Positions 42,617 to 52,790 are shown, counted from the stretch's first letter. The stretch: 56,398 bases of DNA from an uncultured Pelagibacteraceae bacterium (GCA_902572005.1 CACGEC010000004.1:1-56398); one strand, 5' to 3'. Notes: generated by a model from the letters alone, not told the origin. Numbers and translations are program-made.

Positions 42617-43767
42617 GAAGAGGCAATTTGTTTCTTAGGATCAAAAAAAGGTTTCTCCACTACAACACAATTTACTTCAATATCGTCAGTTTTAACTTTG
42701 AACTTATTACCTATATTTGATTGATTTATTTCAATCATGGCAAGAGCAATATTTTTTTTTAATCTAGGAGAATATACAGCTGAAGTAACTTTACCAACCT
42801 TTTTACCATCTTTAAAAATTGACCAAAAAGTTGTGTTAGGTCCTTTTAAAGGTTCACAATCTAATTCAAGACCAATTTGTTTTCTTTTAACTCCACTGTG
42901 TTTTATTTTTTTTAAAGCTTCTTTACCAATAAAATTAACGTCATTATCCAAATTTACTAAACGATCTAAACCTAATTCAAATGGATTTGTATTTATATCT
43001 GCGTCTGCATGATATGAAAGCATTCCACCTTCAATTCTTCTTATAGATGATGTATGACCTGGTTGAAGACCATGTTCTTTTCCTGCTTTCATTATTTTTT
43101 CATAAAGTTGATTTCCTTTAGATCCATCTCTTAAATAAATTTCATACCCAAGTTCACTTGACCAACCAGTTCTTGAAACAATCAGTGGAATTCCATCTAA
43201 ATTATACTCTCTTAACCAGTAATATTTTAAATCTTTGATGCTATCACCGAATAGTTTAATCATAATTTCCCCTGATGTCGGTCCCTGTAATTGTAATGGT
43301 GAAACATCAGGTTCAGTAATTTTAACATTTAACCCAGAGTTTACAGCTACTCCTTGAGCCCATAATAGAACATCACTATCTGCTAGAGATAGCCAAAAAT
43401 GATTTTCAGCTAATCTTAAAAGAACAGGATCATTTAAAATCCCTCCTTCGTTATTAGTGATTAATACGTATTTACATTGACCTATTGCTAATTTTGAAAG
43501 ATCTCTTGGTGTTAATAATTGAGTAAATTTATATGCATCTGGTCCAGTAATTTCTACTTGTCTTTCTACTGCAACATCACACAGAATTGCTTTTTCAATT
43601 AAATTCCAAAAATTTTGTTCAGGGTTTCCAAAATCTCTTGGAATATACATATGATTGTAAACAGAAAATCCAGTAGCACCCCATTTAACAGTTGAGTCAA
43701 AATACGGTGATTTTCTTATTTGAGTCCCAAAACCAAAATTTTTATTTACCATAATGGCTGATAACAC
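42613..43767 (-). CDS. dmdA: Dimethylsulfoniopropionate demethylase (start probably 43752)
   Basis: GcvT-like; KNFGFGTQIRKSPYFDSTVKWGATGFSVYNHMYIPRDFG; SRTGWSSELGYEIYLRDGSKG, resembling the SAR11 DmdA family. Confidence 0.88.
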   Translation of the reverse strand: MLSAIMVNKNFGFGTQIRKSPYFDSTVKWGATGFSVYNHMYIPRDFGNPEQNFWNLIEKAILCDVAVERQVEITGPDAYKFTQLLTPRDLSKLAIGQCKYVLITNNEGGILNDPVLLRLAENHFWLSLADSDVLLWAQGVAVNSGLNVKITEPDVSPLQLQGPTSGEIMIKLFGDSIKDLKYYWLREYNLDGIPLIVSRTGWSSELGYEIYLRDGSKGNQLYEKIMKAGKEHGLQPGHTSSIRRIEGGMLSYHADADINTNPFELGLDRLVNLDNDVNFIGKEALKKIKHSGVKRKQIGLELDCEPLKGPNTTFWSIFKDGKKVGKVTSAVYSPRLKKNIALAMIEINQSNIGNKFKVKTDDIEVNCVVVEKPFFDPKKQIASS

Positions 43768-43793
43768 ATAGATTAAAAATTAAAAAGAAATAA

Positions 43794-43823
43794 AATAACT
43801 GACCCAGTAGTGGGCCAGTTATT
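43794..43823 (-). terminator. Stem-loop downstream of aceA
   Basis: AATAACTGACCCA-GTAG-TGGGCCAGTTATT; long stem with a single mismatch. Confidence 0.75.
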
Positions 43824-43850
43824 TACTAATACACAAGAGGAATTGTTTTA

Positions 43851-45125
43851 TTAGAATTGTTCAGACTCTGTCGAGCCATCCATTGCTGTCGTCGAACTTT
43901 TTCCGCTACTAATAGTATTTGAAACAGCATCAAAATAAGAAGTACCAACTTCTCTTTGATGTTTAACACTAGTGTAACCATCTTTTTCTCTAGCAAATTC
44001 TTGTTGTTGTATTCTAGAATACGCTGACATACCTTCTTTTTTATATTTCTCAGCTAATTCAAAAATCGCAATATTTTGAGTGTGAAATCCAGCAAGAGTT
44101 ATAAATTGGAATTTGTAACCCATTTTACTAATTTCTTGTTGAAATGATGCAATCTCATCATCTGATAAATGTTTTTTCCAATTAAAAGATGGCGAACAAT
44201 TATAAGCTAAAATTTTGCCTGGAAATTTTTTATGTATAGCGTCAGCAAATTTTTTAGCTTCTTCTAAATTAGGAGTAGCTGTTTCACACCATATTAAATC
44301 CGAATAAGGTGCATATGCTAAACCTCTTGATATTGCTTGATCTATTCCTGCTTTTACATAATAGAAACCTTCTGGTGATCTTTCACCAGTCAAAAATGGT
44401 TTATCATTATCATCATGATCATTTGTAATTAGTTTTGCTGCATTTGCATCAGTTCTAGCCAATATAATTAACGGCACATTAGCTATGTCCGCAGCTAATC
44501 TAGCAGCTTTTAAATTTTTAATCATAGTTCCAGTTGGTACCAAAACTTTTCCACCCATATGACCACATTTTTTTTCACTCGCTAATTGATCTTCAAAGTG
44601 AACTCCAGCTGCTCCTGCTTTAATAAATTTTTTTGCAAGTTCAAACACGTTTAATGGACCACCAAATCCTGCTTCTCCATCCGCAATAATTGGTAACATA
44701 TAATCAACTTTTTTATCTTCAGACATATCACCATCTTTTATTTCCATATGTTGAATTTGATCAGCTCTAATTAGAGCATTATTCATCGACTCAACCAGTT
44801 TTGGAGCGCTATCATAAGGATATAAGGATTGATCAGGATACATCTCTCCAGCACTATTAGCGTCAGCCGCAACTTGCCATCCACTCAAATAAATAGCCTT
44901 TAATCCAGCTTTTGCATGCTGAACCGCATGGTTTCCTGAAAGAGAACCAAGCGTGTTAACATATGGTTCAGAATTTAACAAATTCCATAACTTTGTAGAC
45001 TGATGTTTACACATCGAGTATTCAATTTTAATTGAGCCTCTCAATCTCTCTACTTCTTCTGGAGTATAATCCCTTTTTATTCCTGCAAATCTTTTTAAGT
45101 CGTATGAGATATTTTCTGCGCTCAT
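43851..45125 (-). CDS. aceA: Isocitrate lyase
   Basis: [14 protein letters not shown] active-site motif; [14 protein letters not shown]. Confidence 0.95.
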   Translation of the reverse strand: MSAENISYDLKRFAGIKRDYTPEEVERLRGSIKIEYSMCKHQSTKLWNLLNSEPYVNTLGSLSGNHAVQHAKAGLKAIYLSGWQVAADANSAGEMYPDQSLYPYDSAPKLVESMNNALIRADQIQHMEIKDGDMSEDKKVDYMLPIIADGEAGFGGPLNVFELAKKFIKAGAAGVHFEDQLASEKKCGHMGGKVLVPTGTMIKNLKAARLAADIANVPLIILARTDANAAKLITNDHDDNDKPFLTGERSPEGFYYVKAGIDQAISRGLAYAPYSDLIWCETATPNLEEAKKFADAIHKKFPGKILAYNCSPSFNWKKHLSDDEIASFQQEISKMGYKFQFITLAGFHTQNIAIFELAEKYKKEGMSAYSRIQQQEFAREKDGYTSVKHQREVGTSYFDAVSNTISSGKSSTTAMDGSTESEQF

Positions 45126-45189
45126 TATTTTTATCCTGTGCTGTTATAATTTTGCTTGTGAGAAATGAATTAAGTTGAACGAATAAGAT

Positions 45190-45351
45190 TTAATTTGAGT
45201 CGTTTAGGGTCTCAACTAGATCTTTCATTCCACTTGAACCCCAATCACAATGATCATCTCTCATGTAGATTCCTCTGCTATTATGTCTAGCTAAATCCTC
45301 ATGTTTTATGATTTGAGCCTCATTTTCACTGTTTTTTAATTTATCGTTCAT
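45190..45351 (-). CDS. Candidate 53-aa small protein upstream of aceA
   Basis: Minus-strand ORF MNDKLKNSENEAQIIKHEDLARHNSRGIYMRDDHCDWGSSGMKDLVETLNDSN, missed by the 60-aa ORF cutoff; fills most of the gap. Confidence 0.6.
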   Translation of the reverse strand: MNDKLKNSENEAQIIKHEDLARHNSRGIYMRDDHCDWGSSGMKDLVETLNDSN

Positions 45352-45454
45352 GTAAATTTTATAATTTACAGGATTTACAAAATCTACAAAAAAGTAAAAA
45401 ATACTTGTAAATTAAAGAAAATTATTGTAAAAATAAATTTACAAAATTTACAAA
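45351..45454. promoter_or_regulatory. Cluster of TTTACAAA/TTGTAAA operator-like repeats between aceA side and ScfR-like regulator
   Basis: TGTAAATT-TTAT-AATTTACA (45351-45370), TTTACAAA (45374-45381), TCTACAAA, TTGTAA x2, TTTACAAAATTTACAAA (45438-45454). Confidence 0.7.
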
Positions 45455-45462
45455 TAGAAAAT

Positions 45463-46893
45463 ATGAGTCAATTAAATTTAAAAATTGGTCCAAAAATCAA
45501 GGCTTTTAGAAGACAATTGGGTCTCCAAGCTAATAAACTTGCTGAGGAATTAAACATTTCACCCAGTTATTTGAACCTCATTGAAGGGGGAAAAAGAAAG
45601 ATTGATGGAGATTTGTTATTAAAAATTTGTGAAAAACTTAATATTGAGCTTTCTCAATTAACATCCAAAACGGACATAAATTTAGAAAATACTTTATCAG
45701 AAATATTAGATGATAAGTTGTTTGAAGATTTAGATATTTTAGGCCCAGAAGTAAAAGATCTAGTAGGTACAAATCCCAAGATAGGTAAAGCGATCGTAAG
45801 GTTAGGAGATATTCTTAAAAAGAAAGATCACGAAATGATAAATAAAATTGAGACCATATCTGGCAAAATTGTTGATAATAGAAAAAATTCATTTCCAGGA
45901 GAAGTTATTTCAGACTTTTTACAAGAAAATAAAAATTACTTTCCTAAGCTAGAAGATTTTGCAAATAAAGTTTTTGAAAAAGTACAAAAAAATAACAGGA
46001 CTAGATACATTGCTTTATGTGATTATTTAAAATCAGAATATGGGATAACGGTTAAAGATGTAATACCAGAGGAGGACAAACCCTTTTCAAAACTTTATCG
46101 AAAAAATAAAAAAGAATTACTTTTGAGTGATTATAGTTCTTTAGAAACAAAAAAGCTTCATGCAGCAGCACAAATAGCCCAAGAAGGAGCAGATAAAGAA
46201 ATTGAAAATTATTTATCCAAATTTACATTTCCATCAGATGAGTCAAAAAAATTAACTAAAGTTGCTTTATTAAATTACTGTGGTGCTGCTATTTTAATGC
46301 CGTATAAATTTTTTCATACGGAATGTAAAAAACTTAAATATGATTTAGAATTATTACAAAATACTTTTGCCACTTCGTTTGAGCAAGTTGCACATAGAGT
46401 TACATGTTTACAGGATCCAAAACTCCCAGGTATTCCATTTCATTTCCTTAGAGTTGACATGGCTGGAAATATTTCTAAAAGATTTTCATTGTCCGGAATT
46501 GAAATACCAAGATACGGTGGTGCATGTCCAAGGTGGAATGTTTATTCAGCACTTACAAGACCAGGCGTTATTCAAGCTGCAGTAAGCAAAATGACGAATG
46601 GTGAAAAATATGTTTGTATTGCAAGAACTGTTGAAAAAGGTATAGGAAGATTTGGCCAATCAAAAAGTATCTTATCTATTGGACTTGGTTGTGAAGCAAA
46701 ATATGCAAAAGATTTTGTTTACACAGAAAACATAAATATTAATGATAAATCTTCTGAGATACCGATTGGAGTATCATGTAGAACTTGTGATAGATTAGAT
46801 TGCTCGCAGAGAGCTTTTCCTCCATTACATAAAAAGTTTGATGTTGATATCAATTCAAGGGGTGTTTCTGTTTATGTTGGTGATAAAAATTAA
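45463..46893 (+). CDS. XRE-family regulator with IrrE-like and DUF2083 domains (ScfR/RamB-like)
   Basis: N-terminal HTH LGLQANKLAEELNISPSYLNLIEGGKRKI; C-terminal PIGVSCRTCDRLDCSQRAFPPLHK. Confidence 0.9.
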   Translation: MSQLNLKIGPKIKAFRRQLGLQANKLAEELNISPSYLNLIEGGKRKIDGDLLLKICEKLNIELSQLTSKTDINLENTLSEILDDKLFEDLDILGPEVKDLVGTNPKIGKAIVRLGDILKKKDHEMINKIETISGKIVDNRKNSFPGEVISDFLQENKNYFPKLEDFANKVFEKVQKNNRTRYIALCDYLKSEYGITVKDVIPEEDKPFSKLYRKNKKELLLSDYSSLETKKLHAAAQIAQEGADKEIENYLSKFTFPSDESKKLTKVALLNYCGAAILMPYKFFHTECKKLKYDLELLQNTFATSFEQVAHRVTCLQDPKLPGIPFHFLRVDMAGNISKRFSLSGIEIPRYGGACPRWNVYSALTRPGVIQAAVSKMTNGEKYVCIARTVEKGIGRFGQSKSILSIGLGCEAKYAKDFVYTENININDKSSEIPIGVSCRTCDRLDCSQRAFPPLHKKFDVDINSRGVSVYVGDKN

Positions 46894-46905
46894 TGTTAAT
46901 ATATT

Positions 46906-47070
46906 ATGCTTAAATTTATAATTCCAGCAGTTGTTATTTTTCTTATTGTTCTATTTTGGGAAAAGATAAATGCTGTAATTTTTAAGAAATTTAACCTTAA
47001 AATTAATTACATTATAATATTTATGTTATTGATAATTTTGGGAATAATAATTGCTTTATTATATTTCTAA
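46906..47070 (+). CDS. Candidate 54-aa membrane protein
   Basis: MLKFIIPAVVIFLIVLFWEKINAVIFKKFNLKINYIIIFMLLIILGIIIALLYF; two hydrophobic segments, below the ORF-track cutoff. Confidence 0.5.
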   Translation: MLKFIIPAVVIFLIVLFWEKINAVIFKKFNLKINYIIIFMLLIILGIIIALLYF

Positions 47071-47159
47071 TTTTATGAAATTTAAACATAACTCAATTGA
47101 TTAATAATCATATGAGATCTACTTTTTAGAATGTAATTATTAACAAAAAAAAATATAAA

Positions 47160-47732
47160 ATGATCCAAGTTTTAAAAAAAAGATTAAAACCCAGAATTAA
47201 AGCTAGAATAAGAAAAAATAAACAAATTATTAACAAAAATATTGACAACTTTTTCGATTGGATAAAAGGAGCTGAACTAGTTGAGTTAAAAGAATGTAAT
47301 GTAAATGAAGATCCAGTAAGGCCTGAATTAGATAATATTTTTAGACGTAGTTATGGAAGAAAAATTTATGGAGTTCAATATGGAGGAGAAATTCATGCTG
47401 TAATGTGTTTTGCATACACAAATCAAATTCCAAAAAGCGTCGAGGAATTAGATAAATTTAGTCATGATGCTTTTTTACAAAGTGCACAAAGAGACCAAAA
47501 TGTAGGAAAGATTGCGATTGCTTATACTGTATGGTCCAAGAAAAAGGGTGGGGGTAAGTTAATAGTTAAGGAAGTCTTTAAAAAGATTAAAAAATCAAGT
47601 CATCTTAATAGATTGGTTACGCTATCTCCTTTAACTGAAATGGCCACAAAATTTCATAGTAAGAATGGTGCAAAACTTATCCAAGTGAATGAAACAACCC
47701 AGAATTTTGAATATCAAGTTATTAAAAAATAG
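47160..47732 (+). CDS. Uncharacterised protein, possibly GNAT-like
   Basis: ORF with basic N-terminus; IAIAYTVWSKKKGGGKLIVKEVF...MATKFHSKNGAKLIQVNE. Confidence 0.55.
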   Translation: MIQVLKKRLKPRIKARIRKNKQIINKNIDNFFDWIKGAELVELKECNVNEDPVRPELDNIFRRSYGRKIYGVQYGGEIHAVMCFAYTNQIPKSVEELDKFSHDAFLQSAQRDQNVGKIAIAYTVWSKKKGGGKLIVKEVFKKIKKSSHLNRLVTLSPLTEMATKFHSKNGAKLIQVNETTQNFEYQVIKK

Positions 47733-47746
47733 ATATTATCTTTTTA

Positions 47747-48913
47747 ATGATAAAATCTAATTGGAATTATCCTACAAATGTTTGGGTTGGAGAAAATCGT
47801 ATTAAAGATTTGTCCTCAGCTTGCAAAAATCTAAATATTAAAAAACCGTTGTTAGTAACGGATAACAACTTGGCTAAAAGTAAAATAATCTTGAATTCAT
47901 TAAAAATATTAAAAAATGATAATATTTTAGTTGAAGTTTTTTCCGATGTTGTTGGTAACCCCACTGGCACCAATGTAAATGATGGGGTTAAGTTTTTTAA
48001 TAAAAAAAATTGTGATGGAGTGATTGCTTTTGGTGGTGGTAGTGGATTAGATGTTGGTAAAGCAATTGCCTTTATGTCAGGACAAAATTTATCAATATGG
48101 GATTTTGAGGATATTGGAGATAATTGGAAAAAAGCAGACTCAAAAAAAATTGCTCCTATTATTGCTGTACCAACTACAGCTGGAACAGGATCTGAAACAG
48201 GTAGAGCGTCAGTAATTTTAAATGAAGAAACAGGAGTTAAAAAAATAATTTTTCATCCAAAATTTTTACCTTCAATTGTTATTTTAGATCCAACTTTAAC
48301 TATTGAGCTTCCACCAAAAATTACGGCATCAACTGGTATGGACGCGTTAGCTCATAATTTAGAAGCTTACTGTGCCCCAGGTTATCATCCGATGGCAGAT
48401 GGTATAGCTTTAGAGGGAATGAAATTAATCAATGAGTCATTATTAATAGCATTTAAAGATGGCTCTAATATTCAAGCAAGAATGAACATGTTGGCAGCAG
48501 CTAGCATGGGATCTACTGCATTTCAAAAAGGGTTAGGTGCAATTCATTCATTAAGTCATCCAGTAAATGCATTAAATAATATTCATCATGGTTTATCTAA
48601 CGCTATATTTATGCCCTATGTTTTGACCTTTAATAAAGACTCAATAGAAAATAAAATAATAAATATTTCTAAATACTTAGAATTAAAAGACCAATCTTTT
48701 GTAGGATTTATTAATTGGATATTGGATTTAAGAGAAAAATTAAATTTACCACATAAACTATCAGAGGTAATCAAGAAAGAGGATCTTGATATTGAGAAAT
48801 TATCAAAAATGGCTCTAGATGACCCTTCCACATCAACAAATCCAAAGAAAATGTCTATTGACCATATGAAGGATTTGTATGAACATAGTATGGCAGGAAA
48901 ACTATTTAAATGA
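47747..48913 (+). CDS. Iron-containing alcohol dehydrogenase
   Basis: AFGGGSGLDVGKAIA; PTTAGTGSETGRASVI; GLGAIHSLSHPVNAL. Confidence 0.95.
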   Translation: MIKSNWNYPTNVWVGENRIKDLSSACKNLNIKKPLLVTDNNLAKSKIILNSLKILKNDNILVEVFSDVVGNPTGTNVNDGVKFFNKKNCDGVIAFGGGSGLDVGKAIAFMSGQNLSIWDFEDIGDNWKKADSKKIAPIIAVPTTAGTGSETGRASVILNEETGVKKIIFHPKFLPSIVILDPTLTIELPPKITASTGMDALAHNLEAYCAPGYHPMADGIALEGMKLINESLLIAFKDGSNIQARMNMLAAASMGSTAFQKGLGAIHSLSHPVNALNNIHHGLSNAIFMPYVLTFNKDSIENKIINISKYLELKDQSFVGFINWILDLREKLNLPHKLSEVIKKEDLDIEKLSKMALDDPSTSTNPKKMSIDHMKDLYEHSMAGKLFK

Positions 48914-49707
48914 AAAACCTTAATTTATTGGTTGTCGAAGGAAACTTACAAGAAGAAAATGATATATTTAAATTAAACGGAATTCCTACTCACGCAGAGA
49001 GTTTAAAAGAAAGTCTTTCATATTATACGAATGATTTAAATATTGATGTTTTTAATCCATGTTCAGAAAAAAATTTTGATAAAATCTTACTGAATATTAA
49101 AAAATATGATGGTTTGATTTGGGGTGGAAGTAGCTTAAATATTTATAATGATTGTATAGAAATCAAAAGGCAAATTTCTTTTATGAATGAATGCTTCAAA
49201 AATATAAAAAAAATTCTAGCAATTTGCTGGGGTATGCAAGTTGCGGTTACTGCAGCAGGTGGAAAAGTGAAGAAGTCAGAAAATGGCGCTCATATTGGTA
49301 TCGCAAATAATATAGAAATTAATGAAAATGGAATTAATCATCCTTTATATAGATCAAAAGGTCAAAAGTTTAACTCGCCTGCCTTTAATTTTGATGAAGT
49401 AGTCACTTTACCAGAAGGAGCAATACATTTGGCATCAAATAAGATCAATAAAATACAAAGTATAAATTTTAAATCAGGTATAAGTGATGTTTGGGGCTTA
49501 CAATATCATCCAGAAATCACATATCACAAAATGATTTCATTAATCAAATTTAGGAAAGATAAATTAATTAATACAAGAAAATGCTTTAAAGATGAAAAAG
49601 AAATTCAAGAACATATTAATTTTATTGAAAAAGAGATTAAAGTTTCTGTCACAGAATCCAGAATGCAGGAATTAAAAAATTGGCTAGATTATTTAAAAGC
49701 TGCTTAA
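48910..49707 (+). CDS. Class I glutamine amidotransferase (GATase1)
   Basis: ILAICWGMQVAVTAAGG nucleophile Cys; WGLQYHPEITYH. Confidence 0.87.
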   Translation: MKNLNLLVVEGNLQEENDIFKLNGIPTHAESLKESLSYYTNDLNIDVFNPCSEKNFDKILLNIKKYDGLIWGGSSLNIYNDCIEIKRQISFMNECFKNIKKILAICWGMQVAVTAAGGKVKKSENGAHIGIANNIEINENGINHPLYRSKGQKFNSPAFNFDEVVTLPEGAIHLASNKINKIQSINFKSGISDVWGLQYHPEITYHKMISLIKFRKDKLINTRKCFKDEKEIQEHINFIEKEIKVSVTESRMQELKNWLDYLKAA

Positions 49708-51104
49708 TATTTCCTTTTTTTTTTAAACCTTTTAAATGAAAAATTTTTTGGCCTTTTTCTATTTTTAAATTTTTTCTTTGTTTTAAATTTAAATTTCTTT
49801 TTATTAGAATCTTCGGTAAAGTCACTTGAAGATTTCTTATCAAAAAATTTAGGATTATTTGTAAAACCAAATTTTTTCTTTTTATCTTTAAATCTTGATT
49901 TTCTTGAATCGGTTCTTTTAAAGAATTTTTTCTTTTCTTTAAATTTTCTTTCTTTATTAAATGAAGCATTAGGTCTTTTCTTACCTTTGAAATTTTTTTT
50001 ATCTTCACTTTGAAGAGATTTAAAATTTGGATCAATTAATCTTCTGATTGAGCTCCACATTGATCTATCATTTGGTGTAAGAAATGTTAAAGCAGAACCT
50101 TCTTTACCAGCCCTACCTGTTCTTCCAATTCTGTGAATATAATCTTCAGGAACTTGAGGCAGGTCATAATTTATTACATGTTGTATTAAAGGAATATCTA
50201 AACCTCTTGCTGCAACATCTGTTGCAATTAATATTCTGCTTTTACCATTTCTAAATCCTGCAATAACACGGTCTCTTTTACTTTGTCTCAAATTGCCATG
50301 AATAGCATCTGCTGAGTGACCATCATATTTTAAACGTTTAACTATTTTATCTGCTCCATGTTTGGTTTTCACAAAAACCAAAATAGAACCACTTCTTTCA
50401 ACTAATTGATTTATCAATTCATGATATTTTTTATCTTGAGTTACTTGAAATGTTTCTTGTTTAATCTTTTCAATAGGGGTTGATAATGATCCTACAGCTA
50501 TTCTTTCAGGATTGTTTAAATATTTTTCGGAAATTCTTAAAATATTATTTGGTAAAGTTGCAGAAAATAATAAAGTTTGATGATTTTTTGGAATAAATTT
50601 TAAAATTAACTCTATTTGTGGAGTAAAACCCATGTCTAACATTCTATCTGTCTCGTCTAAAACTAAATAAGAGACTTTAGATAGATCTAAACTTTGTCTT
50701 TTTAAATGGTCATTAATTCTTCCAGGTGTGCCAACTATAATTCTTGCTCTTTTTTTTAATTTTTTAAGTTGCTTTTGCATACTTTCACCACCAATTAATA
50801 ATGCATTGCCAATACCTATTTCTCTAACATTTAATTTTAAAACTGTTTGCATTACTTGGCTCGCAAGTTCTCTTGTAGGACAGATAATTAAAGCCATAGC
50901 ATTTTTATCCAAAATTAATTTATTTATCATTGGAATCGTGAATGCTAAGGTTTTACCTGTGCCAGTTTGTGCAGTGCCCAATATATCTTTACCTGTCAAA
51001 CTAACAGGAATTGATTTACTTTGAATAGGCGTAGGCGATTTAAAATCTGCATACTTAATTGAATTCTTAAGTTTATTTTCAATTGGTAAATCGTTGAAGT
51101 TCAT
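49704..51104 (-). CDS. rhlE: DEAD-box RNA helicase (RhlE-like) with basic Phe/Lys-rich tail
   Basis: GTAQTGTGKTLAF; LDETDRMLDMGF (variant DETD); HRIGRTGRAGKEG; C-terminal K/F/R-rich region. Confidence 0.92.
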   Translation of the reverse strand: MNFNDLPIENKLKNSIKYADFKSPTPIQSKSIPVSLTGKDILGTAQTGTGKTLAFTIPMINKLILDKNAMALIICPTRELASQVMQTVLKLNVREIGIGNALLIGGESMQKQLKKLKKRARIIVGTPGRINDHLKRQSLDLSKVSYLVLDETDRMLDMGFTPQIELILKFIPKNHQTLLFSATLPNNILRISEKYLNNPERIAVGSLSTPIEKIKQETFQVTQDKKYHELINQLVERSGSILVFVKTKHGADKIVKRLKYDGHSADAIHGNLRQSKRDRVIAGFRNGKSRILIATDVAARGLDIPLIQHVINYDLPQVPEDYIHRIGRTGRAGKEGSALTFLTPNDRSMWSSIRRLIDPNFKSLQSEDKKNFKGKKRPNASFNKERKFKEKKKFFKRTDSRKSRFKDKKKKFGFTNNPKFFDKKSSSDFTEDSNKKKFKFKTKKKFKNRKRPKNFSFKRFKKKRKY

Positions 51105-51228
51105 TATTTAGATAAATAGTTTGATTGGATGGATGCTTATATCTTTTTAAAACAAATACAATCAATGTTTTTTAATCATTTATTAGGTCAAAATAGGTAG
51201 TTGAGTACAACTTAAAATTCAATTAAAG

Positions 51229-52350
51229 TTGATAATTATGCTTAGTTACATTTTACCATTTATAGTGCTAATCCTAGTAGTAGTTTTTATCCATGAATAT
51301 GGTCACTATTACTTTGCAAAAAGATATGGGGTTGGAATTACAGATTTTTCTATTGGGTTTGGTAGAGAGATATTTGGTTGGAATGATAAATCTGGTACAC
51401 GATGGAAAATCTGCTGGATACCTTTAGGTGGATACGTCAAATTTTTTGGTGATAGAAATGTATTTTCACAAGCAGACCAAGAAAAAATTATCCAAAAATA
51501 TAATGAAAAAGATCGTGAAAAATTATTTGTTTTAAAACCACTTTATCAAAGAGTATTAATTGTTTTTGGGGGTCCATTAGCTAATTTTTTGTTAGCTTTA
51601 GTAATTTTTTTTTCTATATATACGTTTATAGGTAAGGATTTTACCCCTGCAGTTATTAATGAAGTTCAAAAAGATAGTCCTGCCATGATTGGTGGATTGA
51701 AGCAAAATGATATTATTTTAGAAATAGATGAAAATGAAGTCAAAAGTATAATGGATGTTTCTAAATATATTACAATGTCTACAGATGATTTTATTAATTT
51801 TAAAGTAAAGCGTTCTTATGAAGAATTAATATTGAAGATAAAGCCTAATATAGTTTTAAGTGAAGATAATCTCGGTAATGAAATAAATAAGAGAATGGTA
51901 GGGATTAAATTGGGTGCATATAACAATGAATTTAACCATGTAAAATTGGGACCTGCACAAGCAATTTATCATGCGGCACATGAAGTTTATTATGTGAGTA
52001 TCTCATCTTTAAAATATATAGGTGCAATGATATTTGGAAAAGCTGATACTTCTCAATTAGGTGGACCAATTAGGATTGCAAAAATATCAGGACAAGTTGC
52101 TGAATTTGGCATTTTAGCTTTTATTAGCATGATGGCTTACATTTCAATAAGCCTTGGTTTGGTTAATTTATTTCCAATACCCTTGTTAGATGGTGGACAC
52201 TTGATGTTTTATGCATTTGAAAAAATATTAGGCCGACCATTATCACAGAAGACACAAGAGGGTTTTTTTCGAATCGGTATGTTTGTATTGCTGTCATTAA
52301 TGTTTTTTACAACCTTTAATGACTTAAAAGATCTTGGATTATTTAAATAA
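51229..52350 (+). CDS. rseP: RIP site-2 metalloprotease RseP-like (start probably 51238)
   Basis: VFIHEYGHYYFAKRYGVG zinc motif; PDZ-like region; FPIPLLDGGHLMFYAFE. Confidence 0.93.
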   Translation: MIIMLSYILPFIVLILVVVFIHEYGHYYFAKRYGVGITDFSIGFGREIFGWNDKSGTRWKICWIPLGGYVKFFGDRNVFSQADQEKIIQKYNEKDREKLFVLKPLYQRVLIVFGGPLANFLLALVIFFSIYTFIGKDFTPAVINEVQKDSPAMIGGLKQNDIILEIDENEVKSIMDVSKYITMSTDDFINFKVKRSYEELILKIKPNIVLSEDNLGNEINKRMVGIKLGAYNNEFNHVKLGPAQAIYHAAHEVYYVSISSLKYIGAMIFGKADTSQLGGPIRIAKISGQVAEFGILAFISMMAYISISLGLVNLFPIPLLDGGHLMFYAFEKILGRPLSQKTQEGFFRIGMFVLLSLMFFTTFNDLKDLGLFK

Positions 52351-52507
52351 AAAAATTTCTTAAGAATCAACAAAAGCTAGTAAAATCAACACTTTTTTAA
52401 GTTTGTACAATATATTGTGTATAACTTTTGTTTATCTACTAAAAAAAGTCTTGATTTATCAACACTTTTGATAAAAATGGTAATTAACCTAATAAACCGG
52501 AGCTAAA

Positions 52508-52783
52508 ATGAACAAAAAACAATTAGTAGTCAAACTTTCAGGAGCTTTAAATCTAAGTAAAGCAGATGCTGAAAGAACTTTTGACACAATAACCAACACT
52601 ATTTTGGATGCTTTAAAAGGTGATGACTCAGTGAAAATTGCTGGTTTTGGAACTTATAAAGTAGCTAAAAGAAAAGCTAGAGTTGGAAGAAATCCCCGAA
52701 CTGGCGAGCAGATTCAAATTGCTGCTTCACAGAAGGTTAAATTCTTACCAGCAAAAGCTTTAAAAGAAGTATTTAATAGATAA
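52508..52783 (+). CDS. hup: HU-family DNA-binding protein
   Basis: MNKKQLVVKLSGALNLSKADAERTFDTI; FGTYKVAKRKARVGRNPRTGEQIQI. Confidence 0.95.
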   Translation: MNKKQLVVKLSGALNLSKADAERTFDTITNTILDALKGDDSVKIAGFGTYKVAKRKARVGRNPRTGEQIQIAASQKVKFLPAKALKEVFNR

Positions 52784-52790
52784 TTTTTTT

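Noticed and set aside
49730-50030. Repeat-like A/T-rich tracts in rhlE tail as a DNA repeat element
   Set aside because: Explained by Lys/Phe-rich coding bias of the helicase tail rather than an independent repeat.
49649-50035. 128-aa minus-strand ORF overlapping the rhlE C-terminus
   Set aside because: Alternate frame of the low-complexity K/F/R tail; composition artefact.
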